Assembly (NCBI GenBank): GCA_041648505.1
Contig: JBAZOY010000010.1
Coordinates: forward strand, 1 to 51,342
DNA from: JBAZOY01 sp041648505
Lineage (GTDB): Bacteria > Desulfobacterota > Syntrophia > Syntrophales > CG2-30-49-12
Direction: 5' to 3'
DNA: 51,342 bases
Position numbers and translations under genes: made by a program. The notes under the pieces were generated by a model that saw nothing but the letters and a program-made list of their open reading frames with translations, did no database searches and was not told the DNA's origin. Every line of letters begins with the position of its first letter. Position 1 is the stretch's first letter. Shown here one piece after another: positions 5,662 through 14,399 of this stretch.

Positions 5662-7404
5662 TTAAAGAACTTGCCTGCTGGAGATGAGCCACAAGAATGA
5701 ACTCGCACCAGCTATGATGTAAGAAGTTTCGAGGAGACCTTCCATGGCAGTCCCGGAAAATTGAAGCCTTCTATCACAGAGTTTAAAACAAATCCATAGA
5801 TAAAATGGACAGGATAAAAGAACAAAGCTCAATGAGGGAGCCCACCCTGCGGGATAGGCTATAACAAGTAAAATAGCCAGGAAAGCCAAGACCCCCTGCA
5901 GGAGAATCTGTGTATATTCCTTCCCAATCAATACGGGTATTGTTTCCCTCCCAATCAATCTATCGCTTTGTATGTCAAGCGTATCGGACATGGCCGACCG
6001 GATAAAAACCATGGTAAAGACAAACAAGAAAGCTACAACCGTACTTGGAGTAATCGCCGGGTTAATTTCTATCTGCGGGAGCACGGCAGCCACAGTACCC
6101 CAGGCCAGGGCCATGGAGACATTTTTTGATCCCGGTAAATCTTTCAGTTGTTTTAAGCGCCAGTTTTCCGGTAAAATCTTTGTATTATAGAGTACACCCA
6201 GAGCAGATAGCAGTAAAAGGAGAAAAAAAGGGGTCATACCCGTGAAGAAGGAAGATACTATAGCAAAGGACAGGGAAAGTAAAGCCATAAACAGATAAAG
6301 CTTTTCATATCTTAGATATAATTCTTTCCTGAAGGAGCCGATACTGGTACCGCTGGTTCTTCTGTTAATGAAGCGATACAGGGTATGCATGGAATAAACA
6401 TAAAGCGAGGCGGTCAATATATTCAGGAGATTAATACTTAGCTTCTGTAAAATCATGCTTGTAAAGGACAGGCATCCGGCACCCAGGGCTGAGTATATAT
6501 CGCACCTTATGGTAAATACCCAAAAATTAAGAAGCTTCCGGATCTTTTGCTGCTTTCCCCCCTGATAACTTGTAATTTTATCCACTACCCGGTCAATAAT
6601 CCAGTTAGGCGTTGATGCCCCCGCAGAAACACCAATCTTTTCGTAGCAGTTTATTTTCATTTTTTTAAGCTCATCGGCAGTTTCAATATGAAAGGTAGGC
6701 GTTCCCGTAAGCTCTGATAGTCCGGTCAATCGGTTTGTATTTGCGCTGCTTTTTCCTCCTACAATAACCATAGCATCCATTTCGGCGGCCAGCACTTTAA
6801 CCTCTACCTGTCTTTGTTGCGTGGAATTACAGATGGTATCAAAAACGATATTGTCGGGGAATCTTGCCTTGACCCGGTTTACAATCTCTTTAAATTCGAC
6901 AATGCTTTGTGTTGTCTGCGCGACCACGCAAACCTTGTCGAACTGCGGAAGACCGTTCAATTCATCCCGGCTGCCTACGACGATGCCTTTATCCCGGGCA
7001 TATCCAAGTAGGCCATTCACTTCCGGGTGCTCGCCATCACCAACGATAAGAATAGTATAATTGAGGAGGGCATATTTTTTAATAATGGTCTGAACATGTG
7101 CTACCTTTGGACAGGTAGCGTCAATGATCCTGATTCCCCTTTGTTTGACTCGCTCTCTTTCCTGGGGAGAGATGCCGTGCGCTCTTATGATGATGGTCGC
7201 TTTCTCCTCGTGGATATCATCCAGGTTATTTGTTGGAATGATACCCCGCATCCTGAGAAGCTCTATCGTCTGGGGATTATGGATCAGAGGTCCGTATGTG
7301 TAAACATTTTCTTTACCCTTACGCCGGGCAATATCAAGGACCATGTCAACAGCCCTTCTGACACCCATACAAAACCCCGCAGTTTCTGCCAGTTTAACAA
7401 CCAT
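5662..7404 (-). CDS. ispH: IspH fused to a UbiA-like membrane prenyltransferase domain
   Basis: Residues 1 to about 285 are IspH, which reduces HMBPP to IPP and DMAPP, the final step of the non-mevalonate pathway. Its three cluster cysteines are present: C12 (GFCMGVRRA), C98 (DATCPKV), C192 (TICNSTQQRQ), along with H41, H75, H126 and E128 in the GEHPEV motif. From about 290 to 580 a multi-spanning domain follows with the second UbiA motif DTLDIQSDRLIGRETIPVL at 474-492. The first aspartate-rich UbiA motif is not visible; YSMHTLYRFINRR (338-349) lies in its place. IspH alone is about 280-310 residues, so this is a true in-frame fusion. The gene overlaps the end of tlyA by 11 bases. The prenyl acceptor is unknown. 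Confidence 0.93.
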   Translation of the reverse strand: MVVKLAETAGFCMGVRRAVDMVLDIARRKGKENVYTYGPLIHNPQTIELLRMRGIIPTNNLDDIHEEKATIIIRAHGISPQERERVKQRGIRIIDATCPKVAHVQTIIKKYALLNYTILIVGDGEHPEVNGLLGYARDKGIVVGSRDELNGLPQFDKVCVVAQTTQSIVEFKEIVNRVKARFPDNIVFDTICNSTQQRQVEVKVLAAEMDAMVIVGGKSSANTNRLTGLSELTGTPTFHIETADELKKMKINCYEKIGVSAGASTPNWIIDRVVDKITSYQGGKQQKIRKLLNFWVFTIRCDIYSALGAGCLSFTSMILQKLSINLLNILTASLYVYSMHTLYRFINRRTSGTSIGSFRKELYLRYEKLYLFMALLSLSFAIVSSFFTGMTPFFLLLLLSALGVLYNTKILPENWRLKQLKDLPGSKNVSMALAWGTVAAVLPQIEINPAITPSTVVAFLFVFTMVFIRSAMSDTLDIQSDRLIGRETIPVLIGKEYTQILLQGVLAFLAILLVIAYPAGWAPSLSFVLLSCPFYLWICFKLCDRRLQFSGTAMEGLLETSYIIAGASSFLWLISSRQVL

Positions 7405-8149
7405 TAGATTTCTTTGTATAAATGAAAAATTCCCTGTTGCCGGCGGGGCCTAAGAGGGGAGATTGACATGTTCCAATAACCTCAAGGCCTGATCCTTTAC
7501 AGAATTCAACTATATCAATAACCACTTTTGCCTGTAGATCATGGTCCCTGACTACCCCACCCTTGCCAACGTCTCCCCGTCCAACTTCAAACTGAGGCTT
7601 AATCAGGGCGAGGATTGCAGCGCCAGCTTTTATAAGCTTAAAAACAGGGGGGATGACCAGTTTTAGGGAAATAAAAGAAGTGTCTATAACGGCCAGATCT
7701 ATCTCATCATCAATATCGGTACCTTCAAAATAACGGATGTTTGTCCGTTCTATAATGACTACTCTTGCGTCTTTTCTAAGTTTCCATGCCAGCTGGCCAT
7801 AGCCGACATCAAGGGCATATATCTTTCCTGCTCCTTCCTGTAGAAGACAATCGGTGAAGCCCCCAGTAGAAGCACCTACATCGAGGGCAACAAGACCTCT
7901 CACGGAGACACCAAATGTCAGGAGGGCTTCTTTGAGCTTCAACCCACCCCTGCTGACGTAAGGGTTATCGTTGCCCTTGATCCTGATGTCTTCATTTTGA
8001 TAAACAAGGGTAGCCGGCTTATCCACTGCCTGATGTCCAACAATTACGGCCCCAGACATGATCAGTGATTTTGCCCGTTCCCTTGTTGGAGCAATACCCT
8101 TATCAACCAGCAATTTGTCTAATCTTACTCTGATTTTTTTTACGCCCAT
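7394..8149 (-). CDS. tlyA: TlyA-family rRNA 2'-O-methyltransferase
   Basis: An N-terminal S4 RNA-binding domain (RLDKLLVDKGIAPTRERAKS) is followed by an FtsJ-like Rossmann methyltransferase: SRGGLKLKEAL, the SAM site ALDVGASTGGFTDCLLQ, then DLAVIDTSFISL and LIKPQFEVGR. Mycobacterial TlyA methylates a cytidine in both 16S and 23S rRNA; substrate here is inferred. It was once named a haemolysin, which the sequence does not support as the main role. The 251 residues match the family. It overlaps dxs by 47 bases at its start and ispH by 11 at its end. A later GTG start at 8128 is possible. Operon order dxs-tlyA-ispH. Confidence 0.92.
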   Translation of the reverse strand: MGVKKIRVRLDKLLVDKGIAPTRERAKSLIMSGAVIVGHQAVDKPATLVYQNEDIRIKGNDNPYVSRGGLKLKEALLTFGVSVRGLVALDVGASTGGFTDCLLQEGAGKIYALDVGYGQLAWKLRKDARVVIIERTNIRYFEGTDIDDEIDLAVIDTSFISLKLVIPPVFKLIKAGAAILALIKPQFEVGRGDVGKGGVVRDHDLQAKVVIDIVEFCKGSGLEVIGTCQSPLLGPAGNREFFIYTKKSNGC

Positions 8150-10034
8150 ATTCGGAGATCATCTTTCGGGCGGCAGCAATTATACCGGCTTCGTCAATAC
8201 CATACATCCTTTTTAATTCTTCCTGCCGGGCATGTTCAACGAATTCGTCCTTAATACCGAGCCTCTTTATGGTGATTCCCTGAATTCCTTTCTCCTCAAA
8301 CAGCTCCAGGACGGCACTTCCAAACCCCCCCATTAGGAGATGTTCCTCCACGGTAATGATATTTTTCACGGATGCCGCTATATTACAGAGAAGTTTGGCA
8401 TCAATGGGCTTTATAAAACGGGCGTTGATGACCATTGCGCTTATACCATCCTGAGCGAGCTTTACGGCAGCCGCGATAGCAGGATGAACGGTAGATCCGA
8501 TGGCGATTATGGCCAGGTCGGCTCCTTTTTCCCCAAACACAATCTCACCTTTTCCGATTTCAAGAGATCTTGGTATATCATCGAGAGGGACACCTGCTCC
8601 TGTTCCTCTCGGGTACCTCACAGAAACAGGTAATCCACACTCCACCGCCGTTTTCAGCATATGCTGGAGTTCGTTTTCGTCCTTTGGCGCCATCACAACG
8701 ATATTCGGTATAGAGCGAAGATAGGCAAAGTCGAATAATCCGTGATGAGTGGGACCGTCCTCCCCTACAAAGCCTCCACGATCTAAAGCAAAAACAACAG
8801 GGAGCTTCTGAAGACAGACATCGTGAAGAATTTGATCATATGCCCTTTGCATGAAGGTCGAATAAATGGCTACCACCGGGACCAGCCCTTCCGTGGCCAG
8901 GCCGGCAGCAAATGTTACTCCATGTTGTTCAGCAATGCCTACATCATAGAACCGCTCCGGGAACTCCACGGAAAAATGATCGAGTCCCGTCCCCCCACAC
9001 ATCGCAGCCGTTATCGCCACAATGCGGGGATTATCGTGAGCCAGTTTTACTATTGTCCTGCCGAATATTTCCGTATAAGACGGGGAATTATCATTGCCTC
9101 CAACAGCTTCTCCCGTATCGATCTGGAAAGGACCGATCCCGTGAAAACGCAAAGGATCCTCTTCGGCAAACCTGTAACCCTTTCCCTTCTTGGTAATAAC
9201 ATGGACAAGTATCGGCCATTGAAATTTCCTCACGTTTTCCAGGTTTTTAATCAGGTGATCCAGGCGATGTCCCTGAAGGGGGCCTATATAGGTAAAACCC
9301 AGTTCTTCAAAGAGGGCACCGGGTACCACAAATGTTTTTAGTGATTCCTCAATCTTTTTCGTGAATTTCAACATATGTTCGCCGATCTGAGGAATGGATT
9401 TCATAAAATTTTTAATCTCCAGCTTTAACTTGGTAATCCGCTGACCGGTCATAATACGGTTCAGATAAGAGGACATAGCGCCAACATTAGGCGAAATACT
9501 CATCTCATTGTCATTTAGTATAATAATCAAGTCCTTTTTACGGTCTCCCGACCAGTTGAGAGCCTCAAAGGCCATACCTGCCGCCATGGAGCCGTCACCG
9601 ATGACAGCAATTACTTTAGAGTTTTCACCTTTCAGGAAGTTAGCTTCGGCAATACCGGACGCCGCCGAAATAGATGTACCACTGTGCCCTGTATTGAAAA
9701 CATCATATGGACTTTCCTCCCTCTTCGGAAAACCACTGATCCCTCTCTTCTGGCGAATTGTATCAAACAGCTCGTTCCGTCCGGTAATGATCTTATGGGC
9801 ATAGGCCTGATGTCCCACATCCCAGATGACCTTGTCTCGCGGAGTATCAAAAATATAATGTATTGCAAGGGTCAATTCCACGCTACCCAGAGATGAAGCA
9901 AGATGACCGCCGCTTCTGGATGTGGTTTCAATGATCCTGTTTCTTATCTCCCGGGCCAGTGTATTTAGTGCCGTAATATCAAGTTTCCTGATATCTTCAG
10001 GGGAATTAACTTTTTTAAGAATATCGTATGTCAT
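8103..10034 (-). CDS. dxs: 1-deoxy-D-xylulose-5-phosphate synthase
   Basis: First enzyme of the non-mevalonate isoprenoid pathway; joins pyruvate and glyceraldehyde 3-phosphate using thiamine diphosphate. Seen: the cofactor motif GDGSMAAGMAFEALN (147-160) ending near N174, the catalytic glutamate E369 in AEQHGVTFAAGLA, DRGGFVGEDGPTHHG and GSAVLEL towards the end. The 643 residues are normal. I start at ATG 10034 (MTYDILKKV) because AAAGG precedes it; an upstream in-frame start at 10085 lacks support. The gene forms an operon with ispA, xseB and xseA upstream and tlyA, ispH downstream, so three isoprenoid steps are coexpressed. Confidence 0.97.
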   Translation of the reverse strand: MTYDILKKVNSPEDIRKLDITALNTLAREIRNRIIETTSRSGGHLASSLGSVELTLAIHYIFDTPRDKVIWDVGHQAYAHKIITGRNELFDTIRQKRGISGFPKREESPYDVFNTGHSGTSISAASGIAEANFLKGENSKVIAVIGDGSMAAGMAFEALNWSGDRKKDLIIILNDNEMSISPNVGAMSSYLNRIMTGQRITKLKLEIKNFMKSIPQIGEHMLKFTKKIEESLKTFVVPGALFEELGFTYIGPLQGHRLDHLIKNLENVRKFQWPILVHVITKKGKGYRFAEEDPLRFHGIGPFQIDTGEAVGGNDNSPSYTEIFGRTIVKLAHDNPRIVAITAAMCGGTGLDHFSVEFPERFYDVGIAEQHGVTFAAGLATEGLVPVVAIYSTFMQRAYDQILHDVCLQKLPVVFALDRGGFVGEDGPTHHGLFDFAYLRSIPNIVVMAPKDENELQHMLKTAVECGLPVSVRYPRGTGAGVPLDDIPRSLEIGKGEIVFGEKGADLAIIAIGSTVHPAIAAAVKLAQDGISAMVINARFIKPIDAKLLCNIAASVKNIITVEEHLLMGGFGSAVLELFEEKGIQGITIKRLGIKDEFVEHARQEELKRMYGIDEAGIIAAARKMISEYGRKKNQSKIRQIAG

Positions 10035-10135
10035 GTATCGAGACCTTTTTAGGGCATAGTATAAATTGAGTTCAGAAGACGTCAATTAAAAATCTAAAAC
10101 TATGCCGTCGCACAGCCCTTCTATTTTTAATGAAT

Positions 10136-11050
10136 TTATGACTGACGGCTGATAACGTAACCGGCTATTTCCCGGAGAGGGCGAGCCCTATCGTCAAAAC
10201 ATGCAATGTCGGCTAAGGCTTGTTCCACAAGCTCCAGGGATTTTTTCCTGGATTCTTCAACACCTATCAGGGCAGGGAAGGTAATCTTACCGCGTGAAGC
10301 ATCGCTTCCTGTATTCTTCCCGAGCAATGTCCTGTCTCCTTCAATATTAAGTATATCATCTGCTATCTGAAAAACGAGACCCACATGCCTGCCATATTCT
10401 GAAAGGGCACCTATCTCGTCCTTGCCGGCACCGGCCAATAATGCACCTGCTTTGACCGAGGCAATAATCATCGCCCCTGTTTTGTGAGAATGAATGTAAT
10501 CAAGAGTTTCAAGATCAGCCTCTTTCCCCTCCGATTGGAGATCGACTACCTGTCCTCCCACCATTCCGAAGTACCCCGCCGCCTCCGCAATATCACGAAT
10601 TACGGTAAGAAGTTTTTCCGGTGAGAAGCTTTCCATCAGATCCCGCCTCGTAATCAAGTGAAATGCCTCCGTTAATAGGGCATCGCCGGTCAGGACGGCT
10701 ATCGCTTCGCCGAAAACCTTATGATTTGTTGGTTTCCCTCTCCTGTAGTCGTCATTATCCATGACGGGAAGGTCATCATGGATCAGGGAATAGGTATGGA
10801 TAAGTTCCAAAGCGCAGGCCACCGGAAGGATTGACGGCAGGATATCTTCACTTTCCCTTCCCACTGCTTCCGCGGAGGCCAGACATAAAATTGGCCGTAT
10901 TCTTTTCCCCCCTGCAAAAAGGCTGTAGCGCATGGATTTAAAGATCACCTGGGGGTATTCTTCATCCCCGGGAAGATACTGGTCTAGGGCTTCATCAATG
11001 ATATCCTTTTTCTCCTTAAGGTATGTCATAAGGAAGCTATTGTCACTCAA
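10136..11050 (-). CDS. ispA: Polyprenyl (farnesyl/geranyl) diphosphate synthase
   Basis: Condenses IPP with allylic diphosphates to give C15 (or C20) diphosphates. The first aspartate-rich motif DDLPVMDND is at residues 92-100; GGKRIRP (47-53) binds IPP; the second motif reads DDILN (231-235) instead of the usual DDxxD, so its last acid is asparagine. KTGAMI and the rest are typical. The frame begins with TTG at 11050, overlapping the xseB stop by four bases, with a GGAG site ten bases upstream; the later in-frame ATG 11029 has no such site. The 304-residue length is normal. Product chain length cannot be fixed from sequence by eye. Confidence 0.93.
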   Translation of the reverse strand: MSDNSFLMTYLKEKKDIIDEALDQYLPGDEEYPQVIFKSMRYSLFAGGKRIRPILCLASAEAVGRESEDILPSILPVACALELIHTYSLIHDDLPVMDNDDYRRGKPTNHKVFGEAIAVLTGDALLTEAFHLITRRDLMESFSPEKLLTVIRDIAEAAGYFGMVGGQVVDLQSEGKEADLETLDYIHSHKTGAMIIASVKAGALLAGAGKDEIGALSEYGRHVGLVFQIADDILNIEGDRTLLGKNTGSDASRGKITFPALIGVEESRKKSLELVEQALADIACFDDRARPLREIAGYVISRQS

Positions 11051-11277
11051 CTATTTTCTTCTCCTTCGAAGGGCTTGATGGCCAGTTCTCCTCCCTGCTT
11101 GAGGAGGATATCAACCCGCCTTTGTGCCTCATCAAGCTTGGCGGTGCACGACCGGGCAAGCTTGATCCCTTCCTCAAAGGCCTTAAGGGATTCTTCCAGA
11201 GTCATGTCCCCCTCTTCCATTTTTCTTACAATCTTCTCTAGTTTCCCCAGCGAATCTTCAAATTTCTCCTTAGCCAT
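11047..11277 (-). CDS. xseB: Exodeoxyribonuclease VII small subunit
   Basis: A 76-residue helical protein with KFEDSLGKLEKIVRKMEEGD, SLEESL-type turn MTLEESLKAFEEGIKLAR and KLDEAQRRVDIL, the standard XseB pattern. It binds XseA in several copies and makes up exonuclease VII, which degrades single-stranded DNA. I use ATG 11277 (MAKEKFED); an in-frame ATG at 11295 overlaps xseA. GAGGAG at the xseA end serves as ribosome site. It overlaps the following ispA TTG start by four bases, implying translational coupling of xseA, xseB and ispA. Confidence 0.95.
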   Translation of the reverse strand: MAKEKFEDSLGKLEKIVRKMEEGDMTLEESLKAFEEGIKLARSCTAKLDEAQRRVDILLKQGGELAIKPFEGEENS

Positions 11278-11284
11278 CCCCTTG

Positions 11285-12640
11285 CTACTCCTCATGAACC
11301 TTGGTTACCTGTGCATGAAAACTTCCATGTGAAACCTTGACGTCCACAGTTTTACCGACCATGTCGTTAGCTGCCCTTCTGATGATGAGACCATCGGGAA
11401 GACCTTTGACAATACTGTACCCCCTTTTCAGGACGGCCAGCGGGCTTAAGGTATTAAGTACAGCCATCTCAGATTGTACCCTGTTTATCAGATACGTTAT
11501 AGCATCACCTGACTCGGTTAACATATTCTCCCGTAAATTTTCAAGGGCAAACCTTCTATCCCGTATCATTGGAAGGGGAGAAGTATGCCTGAGGCGAATA
11601 TTTAGATTGAGCAGTCTGTGCCTCTGTACAGTTAATTTATTGTTTAGAGCATATTTGATTCGCTCGCAACAATCATCAAGGGTAATAAACAGATCGCTAA
11701 TCCATCTACCCGGGTCCCTGATCCGTTTCGCCAGTGCAAACATTTTTTCATCAAGTCTTTCCAGAATCTTGCGGTGATGATTGATCATTCTCATGCACAG
11801 GGACTCCATTGACAGGAGGAGTTTTTCCCTCATCGGTACAACCAGCTCTGCAGCAACAGAAGGAGTGGGAGCCCTGAGATCTGCTACAAAATCTGCTATG
11901 GTGAAATCTGTTTCATGTCCCACAGCTGAGATAATCGGAATTCTAGAGCTGTGAATTGCCCGGGCAACCCTTTCATCATTGAAGGGGGCAAGATCCTCGA
12001 ACGATCCGCCTCCCCGGGCCAGAATGATCACGTCTATATTGCCAATCGTATTTATATCGTCGATAGCGCGGGTGATTTCGTCAGGTGCTTCTATGCCCTG
12101 CACACGGACCGGGACAATAATAATATCTACTGAGGGGAACCGCCGTTCAGTAATGTTCAGAATATCTCTAATAACTGCACCGGTTGCTGAAGTGATTACC
12201 GCAATCCTGTCAGGAAGAAAGGGAATAGGCTTCTTCCTGACAGGATCAAAGAGACCTTCCGCTTCCAGGCGGGCCTTCAGTTGTTCAAATGACTTCTGAA
12301 GGATGCCAAGACCCTTTAATTCCACGGCTGTGACTATTAGCTGGTACTCGCCTCGCGGCTGATAAACACTTAATCGGGCCTGACAAATGACACTCAACCC
12401 CTCTTCGAGATCAAATTCATTAATACCGGTTCTGAAAAACGTCTTCTGCCCGAAAGATGATCTGAAGATGACGGCCCTGATCTGGCTCTTCTCATCTTTA
12501 AGCGTAAAATAAATATGACCGGAGGCCGGTCGGCGCAGGTTGGAAATTTCTCCTTCCACCCAGAGAAAATCAAAACCCGTCTCGAGAACAGTTTTGATGT
12601 TTTCGCTCAACAGGGAAACTGTAAGTATTTCTCTAAACAT
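11285..12640 (-). CDS. xseA: Exodeoxyribonuclease VII large subunit
   Basis: The catalytic subunit of exonuclease VII: an N-terminal OB-fold DNA-binding domain (TVSLLSENIKTVLE, VEGEISNLRRPASGHIYFTLKD, ARLSVYQPRGEYQ) followed by the catalytic core with ITSATGAVIRDIL, ILARGGGSFEDLAPFNDE and SAVGHETDFTIADFVAD, and a helical C-terminal part. It makes short oligonucleotides from single-stranded DNA in repair. The 451 residues fit the family. ATG 12640 lacks a clear Shine-Dalgarno site. It is the first gene of the xseA-xseB-ispA-dxs-tlyA-ispH run; the divergent gene, once the transposon is removed, would be the EF-G paralogue. Confidence 0.96.
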   Translation of the reverse strand: MFREILTVSLLSENIKTVLETGFDFLWVEGEISNLRRPASGHIYFTLKDEKSQIRAVIFRSSFGQKTFFRTGINEFDLEEGLSVICQARLSVYQPRGEYQLIVTAVELKGLGILQKSFEQLKARLEAEGLFDPVRKKPIPFLPDRIAVITSATGAVIRDILNITERRFPSVDIIIVPVRVQGIEAPDEITRAIDDINTIGNIDVIILARGGGSFEDLAPFNDERVARAIHSSRIPIISAVGHETDFTIADFVADLRAPTPSVAAELVVPMREKLLLSMESLCMRMINHHRKILERLDEKMFALAKRIRDPGRWISDLFITLDDCCERIKYALNNKLTVQRHRLLNLNIRLRHTSPLPMIRDRRFALENLRENMLTESGDAITYLINRVQSEMAVLNTLSPLAVLKRGYSIVKGLPDGLIIRRAANDMVGKTVDVKVSHGSFHAQVTKVHEE

Positions 12641-12734
12641 ACCATGGGAGTACCAAACATTGAAGCGAATAACAAGAACAATATTTTTATCTCTTTTAGT
12701 CTCATTTATTTTGTGTTACTATCCACATCGAAAT

Positions 12735-12760
12735 GGGCAATCATAATTGCCCGTTTTTCT
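12735..12760 (+). terminator. Hairpin with T-tract, plus-strand orientation, in the xseA/EF-G intergenic space
   Basis: GGGCAAT (12735-12741) pairs with ATTGCCC (12746-12752) over a four-base loop and is followed by GTTTTTCTTTT. This is a good intrinsic terminator reading rightwards, yet no plus-strand gene lies upstream of it, since xseA points left. It might limit antisense transcription into the region or have belonged to the leader of the EF-G gene before the transposon landed. Confidence 0.6.
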
Positions 12761-12765
12761 TTTAG

Positions 12766-12779
12766 TCGAAATATTTCGA
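12766..12779. repeat. Perfect 14-bp palindrome
   Basis: TCGAAATATTTCGA at 12766-12779 reads the same on both strands. It lies in the promoter region between xseA and the transposon, 11 bases before the left target-site copy. It could be a regulator binding site; no flanking -35 or -10 assignment is secure. Confidence 0.4.
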
Positions 12780-12789
12780 TTACAGTTAA

Positions 12790-12797
12790 TAAATTTG
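12790..12797. repeat. 8-bp target site duplication, left copy
   Basis: TAAATTTG directly outside the left end of the transposon; identical to 15421-15428 beyond the right end. Eight-base duplications are characteristic of IS1595-family insertion. Confidence 0.95.
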
Positions 12798-12822
12798 GGG
12801 ACTTATATACTTGGTTAACCTA
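12798..12822 (+). repeat. Left terminal inverted repeat of the IS1595-type transposon
   Basis: 25 bases starting GGGACTTATATACTTGG and ending TAACCTA. It differs from the reverse complement of the right repeat at three positions only. The last codons and stop of the endonuclease gene lie within it. Confidence 0.93.
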
Positions 12823-13552
12823 AGCCGATGGTTATCTTTTTCTTGTTTGCGTAAACTTCAGGCAGGTCATCGGTTTTTATGCGGAATTTAGTACCATGAT
12901 TTCTTATTGCAGAACCCGCACCCTGTTGTGTCCTGGCATCAAAGTCCACGTAGAAAACACCATCGGCAACGGCTTTTGAAAATCCCGTTATATCAGGTTC
13001 CCAATAAGCAGTTGCAGATTGATAAGCTACACGGCGCGGGTTTTTTAGAACCGTCCCCTCTATTACTATGAGACGGCGACATTTTGACGAAAAGGCATTG
13101 AAAAGCGTATTATGTGTCCAATGCGGCACCGCTGTATCTTTAAACCTATTCCTAATAACCAGCCTATCGTTTTCGTTTACCACGCGAAACCCTCTATCTG
13201 TTTCTCCCTTAATAGTATGCCTGAAGCTTATCCTTCCCTTTCCATCATCCCATCCATGTTCATGAACCATAAGCCTGATAATCCCCCTGGGCTCAGGGTC
13301 TTTATGGAAAAGGGTCAATAGTGATTGGCCGCTGTGAAACTTTATTTCCCAACCTCCTATATCTGGAGAGTCGGCATTATTCACCTTTATACCTAAGATA
13401 TCTTCCAATAATCTTCCAGGGCCACCAGAACCATTATACTTCCCCTCATCGGGGAAAACCCAAGTTCCTGTCTTGAGGATTTCCGCAACTTTTCTGAAAA
13501 TAGCTTCCCCTGACCGTGGCTGTGTAGGCTTGACTAATTTCAGTGGTGGCAT
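12815..13552 (-). CDS. Type II restriction endonuclease, MvaI/BcnI family
   Basis: The 245 residues resemble the MvaI/BcnI family of monomeric restriction enzymes, which recognise CCWGG or CCSGG. The catalytic PD-(D/E)xK-type core is visible as DSPDIGGWEIKFHS at 61-74 (D64, E69, K71), preceded by the conserved SGGPGRLLEDILGI. Later motifs include VHEHGWDDGKGRI and YWEPDITGFS. The gene starts one base after the methyltransferase stop, and its own stop codon falls in the transposon's left inverted repeat. The partner methyltransferase protects the host DNA. Recognition specificity (CCWGG, CCSGG or other) cannot be told from this reading. Family call from motif and context, good confidence. Confidence 0.85.
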   Translation of the reverse strand: MPPLKLVKPTQPRSGEAIFRKVAEILKTGTWVFPDEGKYNGSGGPGRLLEDILGIKVNNADSPDIGGWEIKFHSGQSLLTLFHKDPEPRGIIRLMVHEHGWDDGKGRISFRHTIKGETDRGFRVVNENDRLVIRNRFKDTAVPHWTHNTLFNAFSSKCRRLIVIEGTVLKNPRRVAYQSATAYWEPDITGFSKAVADGVFYVDFDARTQQGAGSAIRNHGTKFRIKTDDLPEVYANKKKITIGLG

Positions 13553-13553
13553 T

Positions 13554-14399
13554 TTATATCAACTTTGTCCTTTCATAGTCATTCAAACGCTTTAGCGCCA
13601 TTTTGCAATAACGGGAGGATATTTCTGCACCTATCCATTCGCGGCCTAATACTTCCGCAGCAACGGCGGTTGTGCCACTACCCATGAAGGGATCGAATAC
13701 CACTCCTTCGATTGTTGCAGCTATACACCTTTGGGCCAGCTCCACAGGGAAAGGGGCTGGGTGCTTATTGTCGCGGGCTTGTGGTATTTCCCAAACATCG
13801 CCTTGTGCGTTTGCTTTCGGTGAAAGCTTAAAGTCGGGTTTTGCTATAAGGTAAATTACTTCATAGGTAGGGAGAAAATAACCAGGATTGAAATTGATTC
13901 CGCCTTTGCGTTTCCATATAATGATTTGACGGACAGGAAATCCCTCTATAATAGATGATCTATCTTGGAGCAAACCATTTTGTACGCGCCATTTATGATT
14001 GTAGAAAATAGCTCCATCTGGCCTTAAAACGCGCATCATTGCCGTGAGACACTTCCGCTGCCATTCAACATATTGGGGATATGGCATATCGTCTGTATGA
14101 TCTTCATATCCCTTTAACAGTGCAGCTTGGGGCCATTTGCCGCCGGAGCCGTTTTTCAATCCGTTTCCTGTACTGTTCTTGATATTGTAGGGAGGGGAAG
14201 TAATGATAACGCTGATGCTTTCTTCTGGGAAAGATTCCATTAACTTTACACAGTCGATCCAATGAACCTTGCCGATCCACTCCGCTAAAGATTTGCTTCC
14301 AAATATTTTTTGTTTTTCTTCCGGTGCATTTAACAACAATCTTATTACTTTGTCGAAAGGTGCATTGATCGGCTCTATCAAGGATGAATTACGAGGCAT
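13554..14399 (-). CDS. Site-specific DNA methyltransferase, beta class, probably N4-cytosine
   Basis: Catalytic motif TSPPYN is at residues 67-72 and the SAM-binding motif DPFMGSGTT at 236-244; catalysis before SAM site is the beta-class order. The SPPY form is usual for N4-cytosine enzymes, including those paired with MvaI/BcnI nucleases, though some N6-adenine enzymes share it. The region between (GFPVRQIIIWKRKGG and on) would hold target recognition. The ATG at 14399 lies inside the transposase gene: its AGGAGG ribosome site and start overlap the last codons of the transposase by 11 bases. It protects the cell against the endonuclease that follows one base later. Confidence 0.92.
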   Translation of the reverse strand: MPRNSSLIEPINAPFDKVIRLLLNAPEEKQKIFGSKSLAEWIGKVHWIDCVKLMESFPEESISVIITSPPYNIKNSTGNGLKNGSGGKWPQAALLKGYEDHTDDMPYPQYVEWQRKCLTAMMRVLRPDGAIFYNHKWRVQNGLLQDRSSIIEGFPVRQIIIWKRKGGINFNPGYFLPTYEVIYLIAKPDFKLSPKANAQGDVWEIPQARDNKHPAPFPVELAQRCIAATIEGVVFDPFMGSGTTAVAAEVLGREWIGAEISSRYCKMALKRLNDYERTKLI

